A stretch of DNA of 64,000 bases from Streptococcus pneumoniae (GCF_001347015.1 NZ_CFGI01000010.1:22993-86992), one strand, 5' to 3'; counted from the stretch's first letter, positions 44,644 through 54,538 are shown. A program made the numbers and translations. The notes: generated by a model from the sequence alone, not told the origin.

Positions 44644-45442
44644 TTTGCTAGGACTGTCCCTATTGATCATGACAGCCTGTGCGACTAATGGGACAACTAG
44701 CGATATTACAGCCAATTCGGCTGATTTTTGGAGTAAATTTGTTTACTTCTTTGCGGAAATTATTCGCTTTTTATCGTTTGATATCAGTATCGGAGTGGGG
44801 ATTATTCTCTTTACGGTCTTGATTCGTACACTGCTCTTGCCAGTCTTCCAAGTGCAAATGGTGGCTTCTAGGAAAATGCAGGAAGCTCAGCCACGCATTA
44901 AGGCGCTTCGAGAACAATATCCAGGTCGAGATATGGAAAGCAGAACCAAGCTAGAGCAGGAAATGCGTAAAGTCTTTAAAGAAATGGGTGTCAGACAGTC
45001 GGATTCTCTTTGGCCGATTTTGATTCAGATGCCGGTTATTTTGGCCTTGTTCCAAGCTCTATCAAGGGTTGACTTTTTAAAGACAGGTCATTTCTTATGG
45101 ATTAACCTTGGTGGTGTGGATACAACCCTTGTTCTTCCGATTTTAGCAGCAGTATTCACCTTTTTAAGTACTTGGCTGTCCAACAAAGCCTTGTCTGAGC
45201 GTAATGGGGCTACGACTGCGATGATGTATGGGATTCCAGTCTTGATTTTTATCTTTGCAGTTTATGCGCCAGGTGGAGTCGCCCTATACTGGACAGTGTC
45301 CAATGCTTATCAAGTCTTGCAAACCTATTTCTTGAACAATCCATTCAAGATTATCGCAGAGCGCGAGGCCGTAGTACAGGCACAGAAAGATTTGGAAAAT
45401 AGAAAAAGAAAAGCCAAGAAAAAGGCTCAGAAAACGAAATAA
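44618..45442 (+). CDS. yidC: Membrane protein insertase YidC
   Basis: 274 aa from GTG 44618, chosen because AGGAAGGA then stands at proper spacing; ATG 44612 would be too near. A lipoprotein signal with lipobox LIMTAC (Cys about 21) leads to the 60KD_IMP insertase core with five membrane helices; helix I includes the conserved Arg in [11 protein letters not shown]. The basic C-terminal tail binds ribosomes. It inserts membrane proteins with or without SecYEG. Confidence 0.95.
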   Translation: MKKKLQLTSLLGLSLLIMTACATNGTTSDITANSADFWSKFVYFFAEIIRFLSFDISIGVGIILFTVLIRTLLLPVFQVQMVASRKMQEAQPRIKALREQYPGRDMESRTKLEQEMRKVFKEMGVRQSDSLWPILIQMPVILALFQALSRVDFLKTGHFLWINLGGVDTTLVLPILAAVFTFLSTWLSNKALSERNGATTAMMYGIPVLIFIFAVYAPGGVALYWTVSNAYQVLQTYFLNNPFKIIAEREAVVQAQKDLENRKRKAKKKAQKTK

Positions 45443-45459
45443 TAAGGAGGAATCTGGTA

Positions 45460-46446
45460 ATGGTAGTATTTACAGGTTCAACTGTTGAAGAAGCAATCCA
45501 GAAAGGATTGAAAGAATTAGATATTCCAAGGAAGAAGGCACATATTAAAGTCATTTCTCGTGAGAAAAAAGGCTTTCTTGGTTTATTTGGTAAAAAACCA
45601 GCCCAGGTTGACATTGAAGCGATTAGTGAAACGACTGTTGTCAAAGCAAACCAACAGGCAGTAAAAGGCGTTCCGAAACAAATCAATGATTTGAATGAGC
45701 CTGTTAAAACAGTCAGTGAAGCAACTGTTGATTTGGGTCATGTTGTAGAAGCAATTAAAAAGATTGAGGAAGAAGGTCAAGGTATTTCTGATGAAGTCAA
45801 GGCTGAAATCTTAAAACATGAAAGACATGCCAGCACTATCTTAGAAGAAACTGGTCACATTGAGATTTTAAATGAACTTCAAATCGAGGAAGCGATGAGG
45901 GAAGAAGCGGGCGCTGATGACCTTGAAACTGAGCAAGACCAAACTGAAAATCAAGACTTGACAGAGATGGGCTTGAAAGTTGAACCGAGCTTTGATATTG
46001 CCCAGGTGGCTACGGATGTGACTGCCTATGTTCAAGCGATTGTGGACGACATGGATGTTGAAGCCACACTTTCAAATGATTATAACCGTCGTAGTATCAA
46101 TTTGCAAATTGATACTAACGAACCAGGTCGTATTATCGGCTACCATGGTAAAGTCTTGAAGGCCTTGCAACTGTTGGCTCAAAATTATCTTTACAACCGC
46201 TATTCAAGAACCTTCTACATTACAATCAATGTCAATGATTATGTTGAACACCGTGCAGAAGTCTTGCAGACCTATGCGCAAAAATTGGCGACTCGTGTTT
46301 TAGAAGAAGGGCGCAGTCATCAGACAGATCCAATGTCGAATAGTGAACGCAAGATTATCCATCGTATTATTTCACGTATGGATGGCGTGACCAGTTACTC
46401 TGAAGGTGACGAGCCCAATCGTTATGTTGTCGTAGATACAGAATAA
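45460..46446 (+). CDS. jag: RNA-binding cell-elongation regulator Jag/EloR (KhpB)
   Basis: 328 aa. Jag-N domain (1-50: VVFTGSTVEEAIQKGLKEL, FLGLFGKKPAQV), an acidic linker (60-175), a KH domain (about 200-260, IDTNEPGRIIGYHGKVLKALQ) and a C-terminal R3H domain (DPMSNSERKIIHRIISRMDG...EPNRYVVV). In pneumococci it works with KhpA and the StkP kinase in control of cell elongation. AAGGAGG precedes the ATG. Confidence 0.94.
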   Translation: MVVFTGSTVEEAIQKGLKELDIPRKKAHIKVISREKKGFLGLFGKKPAQVDIEAISETTVVKANQQAVKGVPKQINDLNEPVKTVSEATVDLGHVVEAIKKIEEEGQGISDEVKAEILKHERHASTILEETGHIEILNELQIEEAMREEAGADDLETEQDQTENQDLTEMGLKVEPSFDIAQVATDVTAYVQAIVDDMDVEATLSNDYNRRSINLQIDTNEPGRIIGYHGKVLKALQLLAQNYLYNRYSRTFYITINVNDYVEHRAEVLQTYAQKLATRVLEEGRSHQTDPMSNSERKIIHRIISRMDGVTSYSEGDEPNRYVVVDTE

Positions 46447-46449
46447 GTA

Positions 46450-46473
46450 AAATCAGGGTTATCCTGATTTTTT
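46450..46473 (+). terminator. jag terminator
   Basis: AAATCAGG-GTTAT-CCTGATTT followed by TTT; 8-bp perfect stem. Confidence 0.8.
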
Positions 46474-46496
46474 GCTAGCTGGAGGAGATTAAATTA

Positions 46497-47120
46497 ATGT
46501 TGAATAAGATAAGAGACTATTTAGATTTTGCTGGTTTGCAGTACCGTAATCCTGATAAAGCGGGAGCAGAACGAGAGAAGATGCTGGAATTGCGCCATAA
46601 AGGCCAAGAGGCACGAAAGGCTTTTACAGAATTGGCTAAAGCCTTTCAGACAAGCCATCCAGAATGGCAACTCCAACAAACTAGCCAGTGGATGAATCAA
46701 GCGCAGCGTTTGCGACCACATTTTTGGGTTTATCTACAGAGAGACGGACAAGTAACAGAACCTATGTTGGCTCTTCGTTTGTACGGGACATCTACTGATT
46801 TTGGAATTTCTGTGGAAGTTAGTTTTATCGAGCGCAAGAAAGATGAGCAAACTTTGGAGAAACAAACCAAGGTACTAGAAGTTCCAGTTGTAGAAGGGAT
46901 TTATTATCTAGCCTACTCCGATGGTCAAAGTCAACGGTGGGAGGCGAACGAAGAAAATCGTCGTACTTTAGTCGAGAAGATAGGCAGTCAAGAAATCCGA
47001 AAAGTTTTAGTTAAGGCAGATGTTTCTTTTATTGAAAATCAATCATTAGAAGTGATTTTAGAAAAATTAGATGAAGCTTATGAGCGCTTACTTCCCTACT
47101 ATCAGGCGACTAGAGGATAG
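46497..47120 (+). CDS. Conserved streptococcal protein of unknown function
   Basis: 207 aa after GGAGGAG. Mixed alpha/beta sequence with WVYLQRDGQVTEPMLALRLYGTSTDFGISVEVSFIERKK and a helical C-terminus (EVILEKLDEAYERLLPYY). I do not recognise a named domain. Position between jag and tkt, with a strong ribosome site and normal codon use, shows it is a real gene. Confidence 0.75.
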   Translation: MLNKIRDYLDFAGLQYRNPDKAGAEREKMLELRHKGQEARKAFTELAKAFQTSHPEWQLQQTSQWMNQAQRLRPHFWVYLQRDGQVTEPMLALRLYGTSTDFGISVEVSFIERKKDEQTLEKQTKVLEVPVVEGIYYLAYSDGQSQRWEANEENRRTLVEKIGSQEIRKVLVKADVSFIENQSLEVILEKLDEAYERLLPYYQATRG

Positions 47121-47154
47121 CAAATAGAATACTTATTTACGTCGAATTGTTTAA

Positions 47155-47183
47155 TTGCTATTCTATGTATTTTTTCATATAAT
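47155..47183 (+). promoter_or_regulatory. tkt promoter
   Basis: TTGCTA (47155-47160), 17-bp spacer, TATAAT (47178-47183), about 50 bp before the tkt start. Confidence 0.7.
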
Positions 47184-47235
47184 AGTAAAATAGAATGTGT
47201 GATTCAATAATCACCTCAAATAGAAAGGAAATTCT

Positions 47236-49212
47236 ATGTCAAATCTATCTGTTAATGCAATTCGTTTCCTAGGTATTGACGCCATTAATAAAGCCAACTC
47301 AGGTCACCCAGGTGTGGTTATGGGAGCGGCTCCGATGGCTTACAGCCTCTTTACAAAACAACTTCGTATCAATCCAGCTCAACCAAACTGGATTAACCGT
47401 GACCGTTTTATTCTTTCAGCAGGTCATGGTTCAATGCTCCTTTATGCCCTTCTTCACCTTTCTGGTTTTGAAGATGTTAGCATGGATGAGATTAAGAGCT
47501 TCCGTCAGTGGGGTTCAAAAACACCAGGTCACCCAGAATTTGGCCATACAGCAGGGATTGATGCTACGACAGGTCCTCTAGGTCAAGGGATTTCAACTGC
47601 CACTGGTTTTGCCCAAGCAGAACGTTTCTTGGCAGCCAAATATAACCGCGAAGGCTACAATATCTTTGACCACTATACTTATGTTATCTGTGGAGACGGA
47701 GACTTGATGGAAGGTGTCTCAAGTGAGGCGGCTTCATACGCAGGTTTGCAAAAACTAGACAAGTTGGTTGTTCTTTATGATTCAAATGACATCAACTTGG
47801 ATGGTGAGACAAAGGATTCCTTTACAGAAAGTGTTCGTGACCGTTACAATGCTTATGGTTGGCATACAGCCTTGGTTGAAGATGGAACAGACTTGGAAGC
47901 TATCCATGCTGCTATCGAAACAGCTAAAGCTTCAGGTAAGCCATCTTTGATTGAAGTGAAGACGGTTATTGGATACGGTTCTCCAAACAAACAAGGAACT
48001 AATGCTGTGCACGGTGCTCCTCTTGGAGCAGATGAAACTGCAGCAACTCGTCAAGCCCTTGGTTGGGACTACGAACCATTTGAAATCCCAGAACAAGTAT
48101 ATGTTGATTTCAAAGAACATGTTGCAGACCGTGGCGCATCAGCTTATCAAACTTGGACTAAATTAGTTGCTGATTATAAAGAAGCTCATCCAGAATTGGC
48201 TGCAGAAGTAGAAGCCATTATTGATGGACGTGATCCAGTTGAAGTGACTCCAGCAGACTTCCCAGTCTTAGAAAATGGTTTCTCTCAAGCAACTCGTAAC
48301 TCGAGTCAGGATGCTTTGAACGTTGTGGCAGCTAAGTTACCAACCTTCTTGGGTGGTTCAGCTGACCTAGCTCACTCAAACATGACTTATATCAAGACTG
48401 ACGGACTTCAAGACGATGCCAATCGCTTGAACCGCAACATTCAGTTTGGTGTTCGTGAATTTGCCATGGGAACGATCTTGAACGGGATGGCTCTTCACGG
48501 TGGACTTCGTGTATACGGTGGAACTTTCTTTGTCTTCTCTGACTATGTGAAGGCAGCTGTCCGCTTGTCAGCCTTGCAAGGACTTCCTGTGACTTATGTC
48601 TTTACCCACGATTCAATCGCAGTTGGTGAAGATGGGCCAACGCACGAACCAGTTGAACACTTAGCAGGTCTTCGCGCCATGCCAAATCTGAATGTTTTCC
48701 GTCCAGCAGATGCGCGTGAAACTCAAGCAGCTTGGTACCTTGCAGTGACAAGCGAAAAAACACCAATTGCCCTTGTCTTGACACGTCAAAACTTGACTGT
48801 TGAAGAAGGAACAGACTTCGACAAGGTTGCAAAAGGTGCCTATGTTGTCTATGAAAATGCAGCCGACTTTGATACCATCTTGATTGCGACAGGTTCAGAG
48901 GTCAATCTTGCTGTCTCAGCTGCCAAAGAATTGGCTAGTCAAGGCGAAAAAGTCCGTGTAGTCAGCATGCCATCTACAGATGTTTTTGATAAACAAGATG
49001 CAGCATACAAGGAAGAAATTCTTCCAAATGCAGTTCGCCGTCGTGTTGCAGTCGAAATGGGTGCAACTCAAAACTGGTACAAATATGTTGGTCTCGATGG
49101 TGCCGTTCTCGGTATTGATACCTTCGGAGCCTCTGCCCCAGCACCAAAAGTATTGGCAGAATATGGCTTTACTGTAGAAAATCTTGTAAAAGTCGTTCAA
49201 AACTTGAAATAA
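47236..49212 (+). CDS. tkt: Transketolase
   Basis: 658 aa. It transfers two-carbon units in the pentose phosphate pathway with thiamine diphosphate. [12 protein letters not shown], the cofactor motif [18 protein letters not shown]...[10 protein letters not shown], the pyrimidine-domain FVFSDY and [19 protein letters not shown] are all present. Standard length (pneumococcal recP). Own promoter and terminator. Confidence 0.97.
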   Translation: MSNLSVNAIRFLGIDAINKANSGHPGVVMGAAPMAYSLFTKQLRINPAQPNWINRDRFILSAGHGSMLLYALLHLSGFEDVSMDEIKSFRQWGSKTPGHPEFGHTAGIDATTGPLGQGISTATGFAQAERFLAAKYNREGYNIFDHYTYVICGDGDLMEGVSSEAASYAGLQKLDKLVVLYDSNDINLDGETKDSFTESVRDRYNAYGWHTALVEDGTDLEAIHAAIETAKASGKPSLIEVKTVIGYGSPNKQGTNAVHGAPLGADETAATRQALGWDYEPFEIPEQVYVDFKEHVADRGASAYQTWTKLVADYKEAHPELAAEVEAIIDGRDPVEVTPADFPVLENGFSQATRNSSQDALNVVAAKLPTFLGGSADLAHSNMTYIKTDGLQDDANRLNRNIQFGVREFAMGTILNGMALHGGLRVYGGTFFVFSDYVKAAVRLSALQGLPVTYVFTHDSIAVGEDGPTHEPVEHLAGLRAMPNLNVFRPADARETQAAWYLAVTSEKTPIALVLTRQNLTVEEGTDFDKVAKGAYVVYENAADFDTILIATGSEVNLAVSAAKELASQGEKVRVVSMPSTDVFDKQDAAYKEEILPNAVRRRVAVEMGATQNWYKYVGLDGAVLGIDTFGASAPAPKVLAEYGFTVENLVKVVQNLK

Positions 49213-49222
49213 TCATAAGAAT

Positions 49223-49245
49223 CAGAGCGTAAGCTCTGGTTTTTT
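49223..49245 (+). terminator. tkt terminator
   Basis: CAGAGC-GTAA-GCTCTG (GNRA loop) followed by GTTTTTT. Confidence 0.85.
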
Positions 49246-49331
49246 CTTACTAGAAAAGCAAGGTACAATCTTGTAAAAGTAGCTGAAATTTGATATAGTA
49301 GTCCTATGTAAAATACAAAGGAGAAAATACT

Positions 49332-49640
49332 ATGGAAAATATTAGTCCAAATTTAACATTTGTGATTATGCTTGTAGCGATGTTGGGCTTGATGTTCTTT
49401 ATGCAACGCTCTCAAAAGAAACAAGCACAAAAACGTATGGAAAGCTTAAATAAGCTGCAAAAAGGCTATGAAGTGATTACAATCGGTGGACTTTACGGAA
49501 CAGTCGATGAAGTAGATACTGAGAAGAGAACGATTGTTCTTGATGTAGATGGAGTTTACTTGACTTTTGAACTAGCTGCTATCAAGACCGTATTACCACT
49601 TAAAGAAACAGCTTCACTCGAAGGCGCAATTGAAAAATAA
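49332..49640 (+). CDS. yajC: Preprotein translocase subunit YajC
   Basis: 102 aa after AAAGGAGAAA. One N-terminal membrane helix (FVIMLVAMLGLMFFM), a basic patch (QRSQKKQAQKRME) and a small cytoplasmic domain with GYEVITIGGLYGTVDEV. Part of the accessory SecDF-YajC complex where that exists. A terminator follows directly. Confidence 0.93.
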   Translation: MENISPNLTFVIMLVAMLGLMFFMQRSQKKQAQKRMESLNKLQKGYEVITIGGLYGTVDEVDTEKRTIVLDVDGVYLTFELAAIKTVLPLKETASLEGAIEK

Positions 49641-49641
49641 G

Positions 49642-49666
49642 ACGGGATTACGAACTCCCGTTTTTC
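49642..49666 (+). terminator. yajC terminator
   Basis: ACGGGA-TTACGAAC-TCCCGT followed by TTTT. Confidence 0.8.
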
Positions 49667-49686
49667 TATAAAAGAAAGGAAATGGG

Positions 49687-50130
49687 ATGAAAAAATTAGT
49701 CTTTGTCTGTCTAGGAAATATTTGCCGCAGCCCTATGGCTGAATTTGTGATGAAATCAATGACAGATAATTATGAAATCCAAAGTCGAGCGACTTCTTCT
49801 TGGGAACATGGCAATCCGATTCATAAGGGGACTCAGGGAATTTTTCAAGAGTATGAGATTCCTTATGACAAGAATAAGACATCGCTTCAGATTAGTAAGG
49901 AAGATTTTGAATCCTTTGATTATATTATCGGAATGGACGCTTCAAATGTTTCTGACTTACGTCAGATGTGTCCAGTAGACTGTCAAGATAAGATTTACTC
50001 ATTTGCATCTGAAAGTGTTCCAGATCCTTGGTATACAGGAGATTTTGAGGAAACCTATCGGCGTGTTCAAGAGGGGTGTCAAGCTTGGTTAGAACGTTTA
50101 GAAAAGGGGAGTGAAGATGGAAAATCTTAA
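49687..50130 (+). CDS. Low-molecular-weight protein tyrosine phosphatase
   Basis: 147 aa. The P-loop C-x5-R signature FVCLGNICRSPMAEF is at residues 6-20 with catalytic Cys8, and the general acid Asp is in VPDPWYTGDFEETY. It dephosphorylates tyrosine, possibly in exopolysaccharide or stress signalling. AAAGGAAATGGG precedes the ATG. The end overlaps the MORN gene by 14 bases. Confidence 0.92.
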   Translation: MKKLVFVCLGNICRSPMAEFVMKSMTDNYEIQSRATSSWEHGNPIHKGTQGIFQEYEIPYDKNKTSLQISKEDFESFDYIIGMDASNVSDLRQMCPVDCQDKIYSFASESVPDPWYTGDFEETYRRVQEGCQAWLERLEKGSEDGKS

Positions 50131-50527
50131 GAATTTTTACGAAAAGTATCGTGTCTATCTGACTCGTCCACGTTTAGAGATTTTGGCAGTAGTTGCCATT
50201 GTTTTCTGTGCTGTACTCGTCTTTTTTCTAAATATTCCCGGAAAAGGTGTCTTAAAACTCGATAATGGAATGATTGTTTATGATGGCAGTCTTGTCCGTG
50301 GTAAAATGAATGGCCAAGGAGCCATCACCTTCCAAAATGGAGACCAATATACAGGTGGTTTCAACAATGGAGCCTTCAACGGAAAAGGTACCTTTCAATC
50401 TAAAGAAGGCTGGACCTACGAAGGTGATTTTGTAAATGGTCAGGCTGAAGGAAAAGGAAAACTAACAACAGAACAAGAAGTTGTTTATGAAGGGACTTTT
50501 AAACAAGGCGTTTTTCAACAAAAATAA
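50117..50527 (+). CDS. Membrane-anchored MORN-repeat protein
   Basis: 136 aa from ATG 50117 (AGGGGAG seven bases before). One membrane helix (about 23-42, LEILAVVAIVFCAVLVFFL), then four to five MORN-like repeats outside the cell: GKMNGQGAITFQNGDQYTGG, FNGKGTFQSKEGWTYEGDF, QAEGKGKL and so on. Translational coupling to a tyrosine phosphatase suggests joint function, but its partner is unknown. Confidence 0.85.
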   Translation: MENLKNFYEKYRVYLTRPRLEILAVVAIVFCAVLVFFLNIPGKGVLKLDNGMIVYDGSLVRGKMNGQGAITFQNGDQYTGGFNNGAFNGKGTFQSKEGWTYEGDFVNGQAEGKGKLTTEQEVVYEGTFKQGVFQQK

Positions 50528-50530
50528 AGC

Positions 50531-50550
50531 CTCCTTATCAAAGGAGGTAT
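50531..50550 (+). terminator. Weak terminator after the MORN gene
   Basis: CCTCCTT-ATC-AAGGAGG-type stem (7 bp) followed by TATTGTT; the U run is poor. Confidence 0.45.
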
Positions 50551-50565
50551 TGTTAGAATGTTTAA

Positions 50566-50793
50566 GTAAGCGCTTACCTGTAAATCCCTATCTTTCCAAG
50601 TCCCTCTTCCAAGCAAGTTTGTGAAATAAAAAAACATTTGAAATAAATTTCACAAACTTTAAAAGAAAAGCTTGCTAAGAAAAGAAAATGACAAACATTT
50701 CACAAGGTACTAAAAATTCTTTGTGAAATGTTTATGAAACTGTTTACAAAGTTGAAATAATGCGTTATAATAAAATTGTGAAAAAATTAACAA
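50566..50793 (+). promoter_or_regulatory. adhE control region with cre- and Rex-like sites
   Basis: In order: palindrome GTAAGCGCTTAC (50566-50577), a cre-like CcpA site; AAGTTTGTGAAAT and its inverted copy (50615-50627 and 50647-50659); ACATTTCACAA and its inverted copy (50695-50705 and 50721-50731); promoter TTTACA (50743-50748), 17 bp, TATAAT (50766-50771); and TTGTGAAAAAATTAACAA (50776-50793), a Rex box with one mismatch over the start site. The fermentative enzyme would be tuned by sugar (CcpA) and NADH (Rex). Confidence 0.75.
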
Positions 50794-50827
50794 AGGATAT
50801 CGATCCTTGAAAGCTATGGAGGAAAAT

Positions 50828-53479
50828 ATGGCTGATAAAAAAACTGTGACACCAGAGGAAAAGAAACTCGCTGCTGAAAAGCATGTCGATGGATTGGTGC
50901 AAAAAGCTCTAGTTGCTCTTGAAGAAATGCGTAAGTTGGATCAAGAGCAGGTTGACTACATCGTTGCCAAAGCATCAGTAGCAGCTTTGGATGCCCACGG
51001 AGAATTGGCTTTACATGCCTTTGAAGAAACAGGACGTGGTGTATTCGAAGATAAAGCGACTAAGAACTTGTTTGCTTGTGAACACGTAGTAAACAACATG
51101 CGCCACACTAAGACAGTTGGCGTTATCGAAGAAGACGATGTAACAGGATTGACTCTCATCGCTGAACCAGTTGGCGTTGTTTGTGGTATCACTCCTACAA
51201 CAAACCCAACATCAACAGCGATCTTCAAATCATTGATTTCATTGAAGACACGTAACCCAATCGTCTTTGCCTTCCATCCATCAGCACAAGAATCATCTGC
51301 TCATGCAGCTCGTATCGTCCGCGATGCAGCTATCGCAGCTGGTGCTCCTGAAAACTGTGTGCAATGGATTACTCAACCATCTATGGAAGCAACAAGTGCC
51401 CTTATGAACCACGAAGGTGTTGCGACAATCCTTGCAACAGGTGGTAATGCCATGGTTAAAGCGGCTTACTCATGTGGTAAACCAGCTCTTGGGGTAGGTG
51501 CTGGTAACGTTCCAGCTTATGTTGAAAAATCAGCTAATATCCGCCAAGCTGCACACGATATCGTCATGTCTAAATCGTTTGACAACGGTATGGTCTGTGC
51601 ATCTGAACAAGCGGTTATCATTGATAAAGAAATTTACGATGAATTTGTAGCAGAGTTCAAATCTTACCACACTTACTTTGTAAACAAAAAAGAAAAAGCA
51701 CTTCTTGAAGAGTTCTGCTTCGGCGTGAAAGCAAACAGCAAAAACTGTGCTGGTGCAAAATTGAACGCTGACATTGTTGGTAAACCAGCAACTTGGATTG
51801 CAGAGCAAGCAGGATTTACAGTTCCAGAAGGAACAAACATTCTTGCTGCAGAATGTAAAGAAGTTGGTGAAAATGAGCCATTGACTCGTGAAAAATTGTC
51901 ACCAGTTATCGCAGTTTTGAAATCTGAAAGCCGCGAAGATGGTATTGCCAAAGCTCGTCAAATGGTTGAATTTAACGGTCTTGGGCACTCAGCAGCTATC
52001 CACACAGCTGACGAAGAATTGACTAAAGAATTTGGTAAAGCTGTTAAAGCTATTCGTGTTATCTGTAACTCACCTTCTACTTTCGGTGGTATCGGGGACG
52101 TTTACAATGCCTTCTTGCCATCATTGACACTTGGATGTGGTTCTTACGGACGCAACTCAGTTGGGGATAACGTTAGTGCCATTAACCTCTTGAATATCAA
52201 AAAAGTCGGAAGACGGAGAAATAACATGCAATGGATGAAACTTCCTTCAAAAACATACTTTGAACGTGATTCAATTCAATACCTTCAAAAATGTCGTGAC
52301 GTTGAACGTGTCATGATCGTTACTGACCATGCCATGGTAGAGCTTGGTTTCCTTGATCGTATCATCGAACAACTTGACCTTCGTCGCAATAAGGTTGTTT
52401 ACCAAATCTTTGCTGATGTAGAACCAGATCCAGATATCACAACTGTAAATCGTGGTACTGAAATCATGCGTGCCTTCAAACCAGATACAATCATCGCTCT
52501 CGGTGGTGGATCTCCAATGGATGCTGCTAAAGTAATGTGGCTCTTCTACGAACAACCAGAAGTGGACTTCCGTGACCTTGTTCAAAAATTCATGGATATC
52601 CGTAAACGTGCCTTCAAGTTCCCATTGCTTGGTAAGAAGACTAAATTCATCGCGATTCCAACTACATCTGGTACAGGATCTGAAGTAACACCATTTGCCG
52701 TTATCTCTGATAAAGCAAATAACCGTAAATACCCAATCGCCGACTACTCATTGACACCAACTGTAGCAATCGTAGACCCTGCTTTGGTATTGACAGTTCC
52801 TGGATTTGTTGCTGCGGACACTGGTATGGACGTATTGACCCACGCGACTGAAGCTTACGTATCACAAATGGCTAGCGACTACACTGACGGTCTTGCACTT
52901 CAAGCCATCAAACTTGTATTCGAAAACCTTGAAAGCTCAGTTAAGAACGCAGACTTCCACTCACGTGAGAAAATGCATAACGCTTCAACAATCGCTGGTA
53001 TGGCCTTTGCTAATGCCTTCCTAGGTATTTCTCACTCAATGGCCCATAAGATTGGTGCCCAATTCCACACAATCCACGGTCGTACTAATGCTATCTTGCT
53101 TCCATACGTCATCCGCTACAACGGTACACGTCCAGCTAAGACAGCAACATGGCCTAAGTACAACTACTACCGTGCAGATGAAAAATACCAAGATATCGCA
53201 CGCATGCTTGGACTTCCAGCTTCTACTCCAGAAGAAGGTGTGGAATCTTACGCAAAAGCTGTCTACGAACTTGGTGAGCGCGTAGGTATCCAAATGAACT
53301 TCAAAGCACAAGGAATTGATGAAAAAGAATGGAAAGAACATTCTCGTGAATTGGCCTTCCTTGCTTATGAAGACCAATGTTCACCTGCAAACCCACGTCT
53401 TCCAATGGTTGACCACATGCAAGAAATCATCGAAGATTCTTACTATGGCTACAAAGAAAGACCAGGACGCCGTAAATAA
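50828..53479 (+). CDS. adhE: Bifunctional acetaldehyde-CoA/alcohol dehydrogenase
   Basis: 883 aa from ATG 50828 after GGAGG; the longer frame from 50807 lacks a site. The N-terminal aldehyde dehydrogenase half has catalytic Cys in DNGMVCASEQ and the cofactor loop ATGGNAMV. The C-terminal iron alcohol dehydrogenase half has GGGSPMDAAK and metal-binding His in HSMAHKIGAQFHTIHGRTNA. It turns acetyl-CoA into ethanol and regenerates NAD; AdhE forms spirosome filaments. Confidence 0.97.
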   Translation: MADKKTVTPEEKKLAAEKHVDGLVQKALVALEEMRKLDQEQVDYIVAKASVAALDAHGELALHAFEETGRGVFEDKATKNLFACEHVVNNMRHTKTVGVIEEDDVTGLTLIAEPVGVVCGITPTTNPTSTAIFKSLISLKTRNPIVFAFHPSAQESSAHAARIVRDAAIAAGAPENCVQWITQPSMEATSALMNHEGVATILATGGNAMVKAAYSCGKPALGVGAGNVPAYVEKSANIRQAAHDIVMSKSFDNGMVCASEQAVIIDKEIYDEFVAEFKSYHTYFVNKKEKALLEEFCFGVKANSKNCAGAKLNADIVGKPATWIAEQAGFTVPEGTNILAAECKEVGENEPLTREKLSPVIAVLKSESREDGIAKARQMVEFNGLGHSAAIHTADEELTKEFGKAVKAIRVICNSPSTFGGIGDVYNAFLPSLTLGCGSYGRNSVGDNVSAINLLNIKKVGRRRNNMQWMKLPSKTYFERDSIQYLQKCRDVERVMIVTDHAMVELGFLDRIIEQLDLRRNKVVYQIFADVEPDPDITTVNRGTEIMRAFKPDTIIALGGGSPMDAAKVMWLFYEQPEVDFRDLVQKFMDIRKRAFKFPLLGKKTKFIAIPTTSGTGSEVTPFAVISDKANNRKYPIADYSLTPTVAIVDPALVLTVPGFVAADTGMDVLTHATEAYVSQMASDYTDGLALQAIKLVFENLESSVKNADFHSREKMHNASTIAGMAFANAFLGISHSMAHKIGAQFHTIHGRTNAILLPYVIRYNGTRPAKTATWPKYNYYRADEKYQDIARMLGLPASTPEEGVESYAKAVYELGERVGIQMNFKAQGIDEKEWKEHSRELAFLAYEDQCSPANPRLPMVDHMQEIIEDSYYGYKERPGRRK

Positions 53480-53492
53480 TTGTTATCAGCCT

Positions 53493-53524
53493 AGAGGCAG
53501 GAGAAATCCTGTCTCTTTTTTTGT
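53493..53524 (+). terminator. adhE terminator
   Basis: AGAGGCAGGA-GAAA-TCCTGTCTCT (10 bp, one G-U, GNRA loop) followed by TTTTTTT. Confidence 0.9.
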
Positions 53525-53543
53525 AATTCTATTTGAAAAATGG

Positions 53544-53578
53544 TATAATCATCGCATATATTTATTTGAAAATCAAAT
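53544..53578 (+). promoter_or_regulatory. Promoter and dyad of regulator gene 1
   Basis: Extended -10 TGG-TATAAT (hexamer 53544-53549) followed by the palindrome ATTTGA-AAA-TCAAAT (53564-53578). The dyad centre is 24.5 bp from the -10 centre, the same as at gene 2. Its place downstream of the start suggests repression by roadblock or self-control. Confidence 0.55.
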
Positions 53579-53602
53579 CTTTTATAATCATGCGAGGGGC
53601 AA

Positions 53603-54523
53603 ATGAACAAGATAAATGAGTTAGGGGATAAAGTACGACTTTTAAGAGAGGAGAAAGGACTTAGTCGTCCAGTTTTTTGCGGGGATGAGTCTGAATTATC
53701 AGTCCGTCAGCTGGTGCGGATAGAAAAAGGAGAATTTCGCCCGACGATAAAAACACTAGAATATATTGCAGATCGATTAGAAATTCCGTCCTACGTCTTG
53801 ATGCCAGATTATAAGGAATTGCCTAAACGCTACCAAGAATTAAAGTACTTTCTTTTACATCATCCTGACTATGGAGACAAGGAGTTGCAGGAACAAAAGG
53901 AAGAATATTTCGATGAGATTTTTGAGAATTTTTATGATGATTTGCCACGTGATGAGAAAGTGCTAGTGGATTGTCTTCAAGCTATAGATGCAGTGAGAAT
54001 GACTAGTAATTCTTTATATGGAAGCAGTGTGATTGAGGACAGTCTTCAAGATTTACTATCCAGAGATGTATATAGGGCTGAGGAATTGTTGAAATTGAGA
54101 CTGTATTTTCTTTGTCAGTTAATGGATGGTTTAAACGAGGGTGAGATAAAAAAGTCTGAGCATGAAACAATTCTTTATTTTCATGACAAATTAAGTTCTC
54201 AGGTTGATAAGATAGAGTTCGATTGTTTGGACTTACTTAGAGACTCCTTGTTAGCTTCTTTAACTTGTATAGAGATTATGGGGTTGCTTCATTATTTTAA
54301 GAGGGCAGTCGAGACCTTAAATAAAATAGGGCAAAAAACACGAGATTTTCAAAAACAACCGATTGTCTTGATGGTCGAATGGAAATATTATATTCAGACT
54401 GATTATGATACAGCCAAACAAAAGTATGAAGAGGCAAAAATGATGGCGAGGATGTTTGGCAATGAGCAGTTAATCGTCAGTTTAGACAATGAATGGAGCG
54501 AAGACTTAGAAAGGTATTGTTAA
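53603..54523 (+). CDS. HTH/TPR-type transcription regulator, copy 1
   Basis: 306 aa. An N-terminal XRE helix-turn-helix (LGDKVRLLREEKGLSRPVFCGDESELSVRQLVRIEKGEFRPTIKTL) is followed by an all-helical region like the TPR domain of PlcR/TprA-type peptide-sensing regulators. Residues 1-125 and the last 70 are nearly the same as copy 2, the middle differs. A signal peptide gene was not found next to it. AGGGGCAA precedes the ATG. Confidence 0.8.
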   Translation: MNKINELGDKVRLLREEKGLSRPVFCGDESELSVRQLVRIEKGEFRPTIKTLEYIADRLEIPSYVLMPDYKELPKRYQELKYFLLHHPDYGDKELQEQKEEYFDEIFENFYDDLPRDEKVLVDCLQAIDAVRMTSNSLYGSSVIEDSLQDLLSRDVYRAEELLKLRLYFLCQLMDGLNEGEIKKSEHETILYFHDKLSSQVDKIEFDCLDLLRDSLLASLTCIEIMGLLHYFKRAVETLNKIGQKTRDFQKQPIVLMVEWKYYIQTDYDTAKQKYEEAKMMARMFGNEQLIVSLDNEWSEDLERYC

Positions 54524-54538
54524 ATGCTTTATAGGAGT

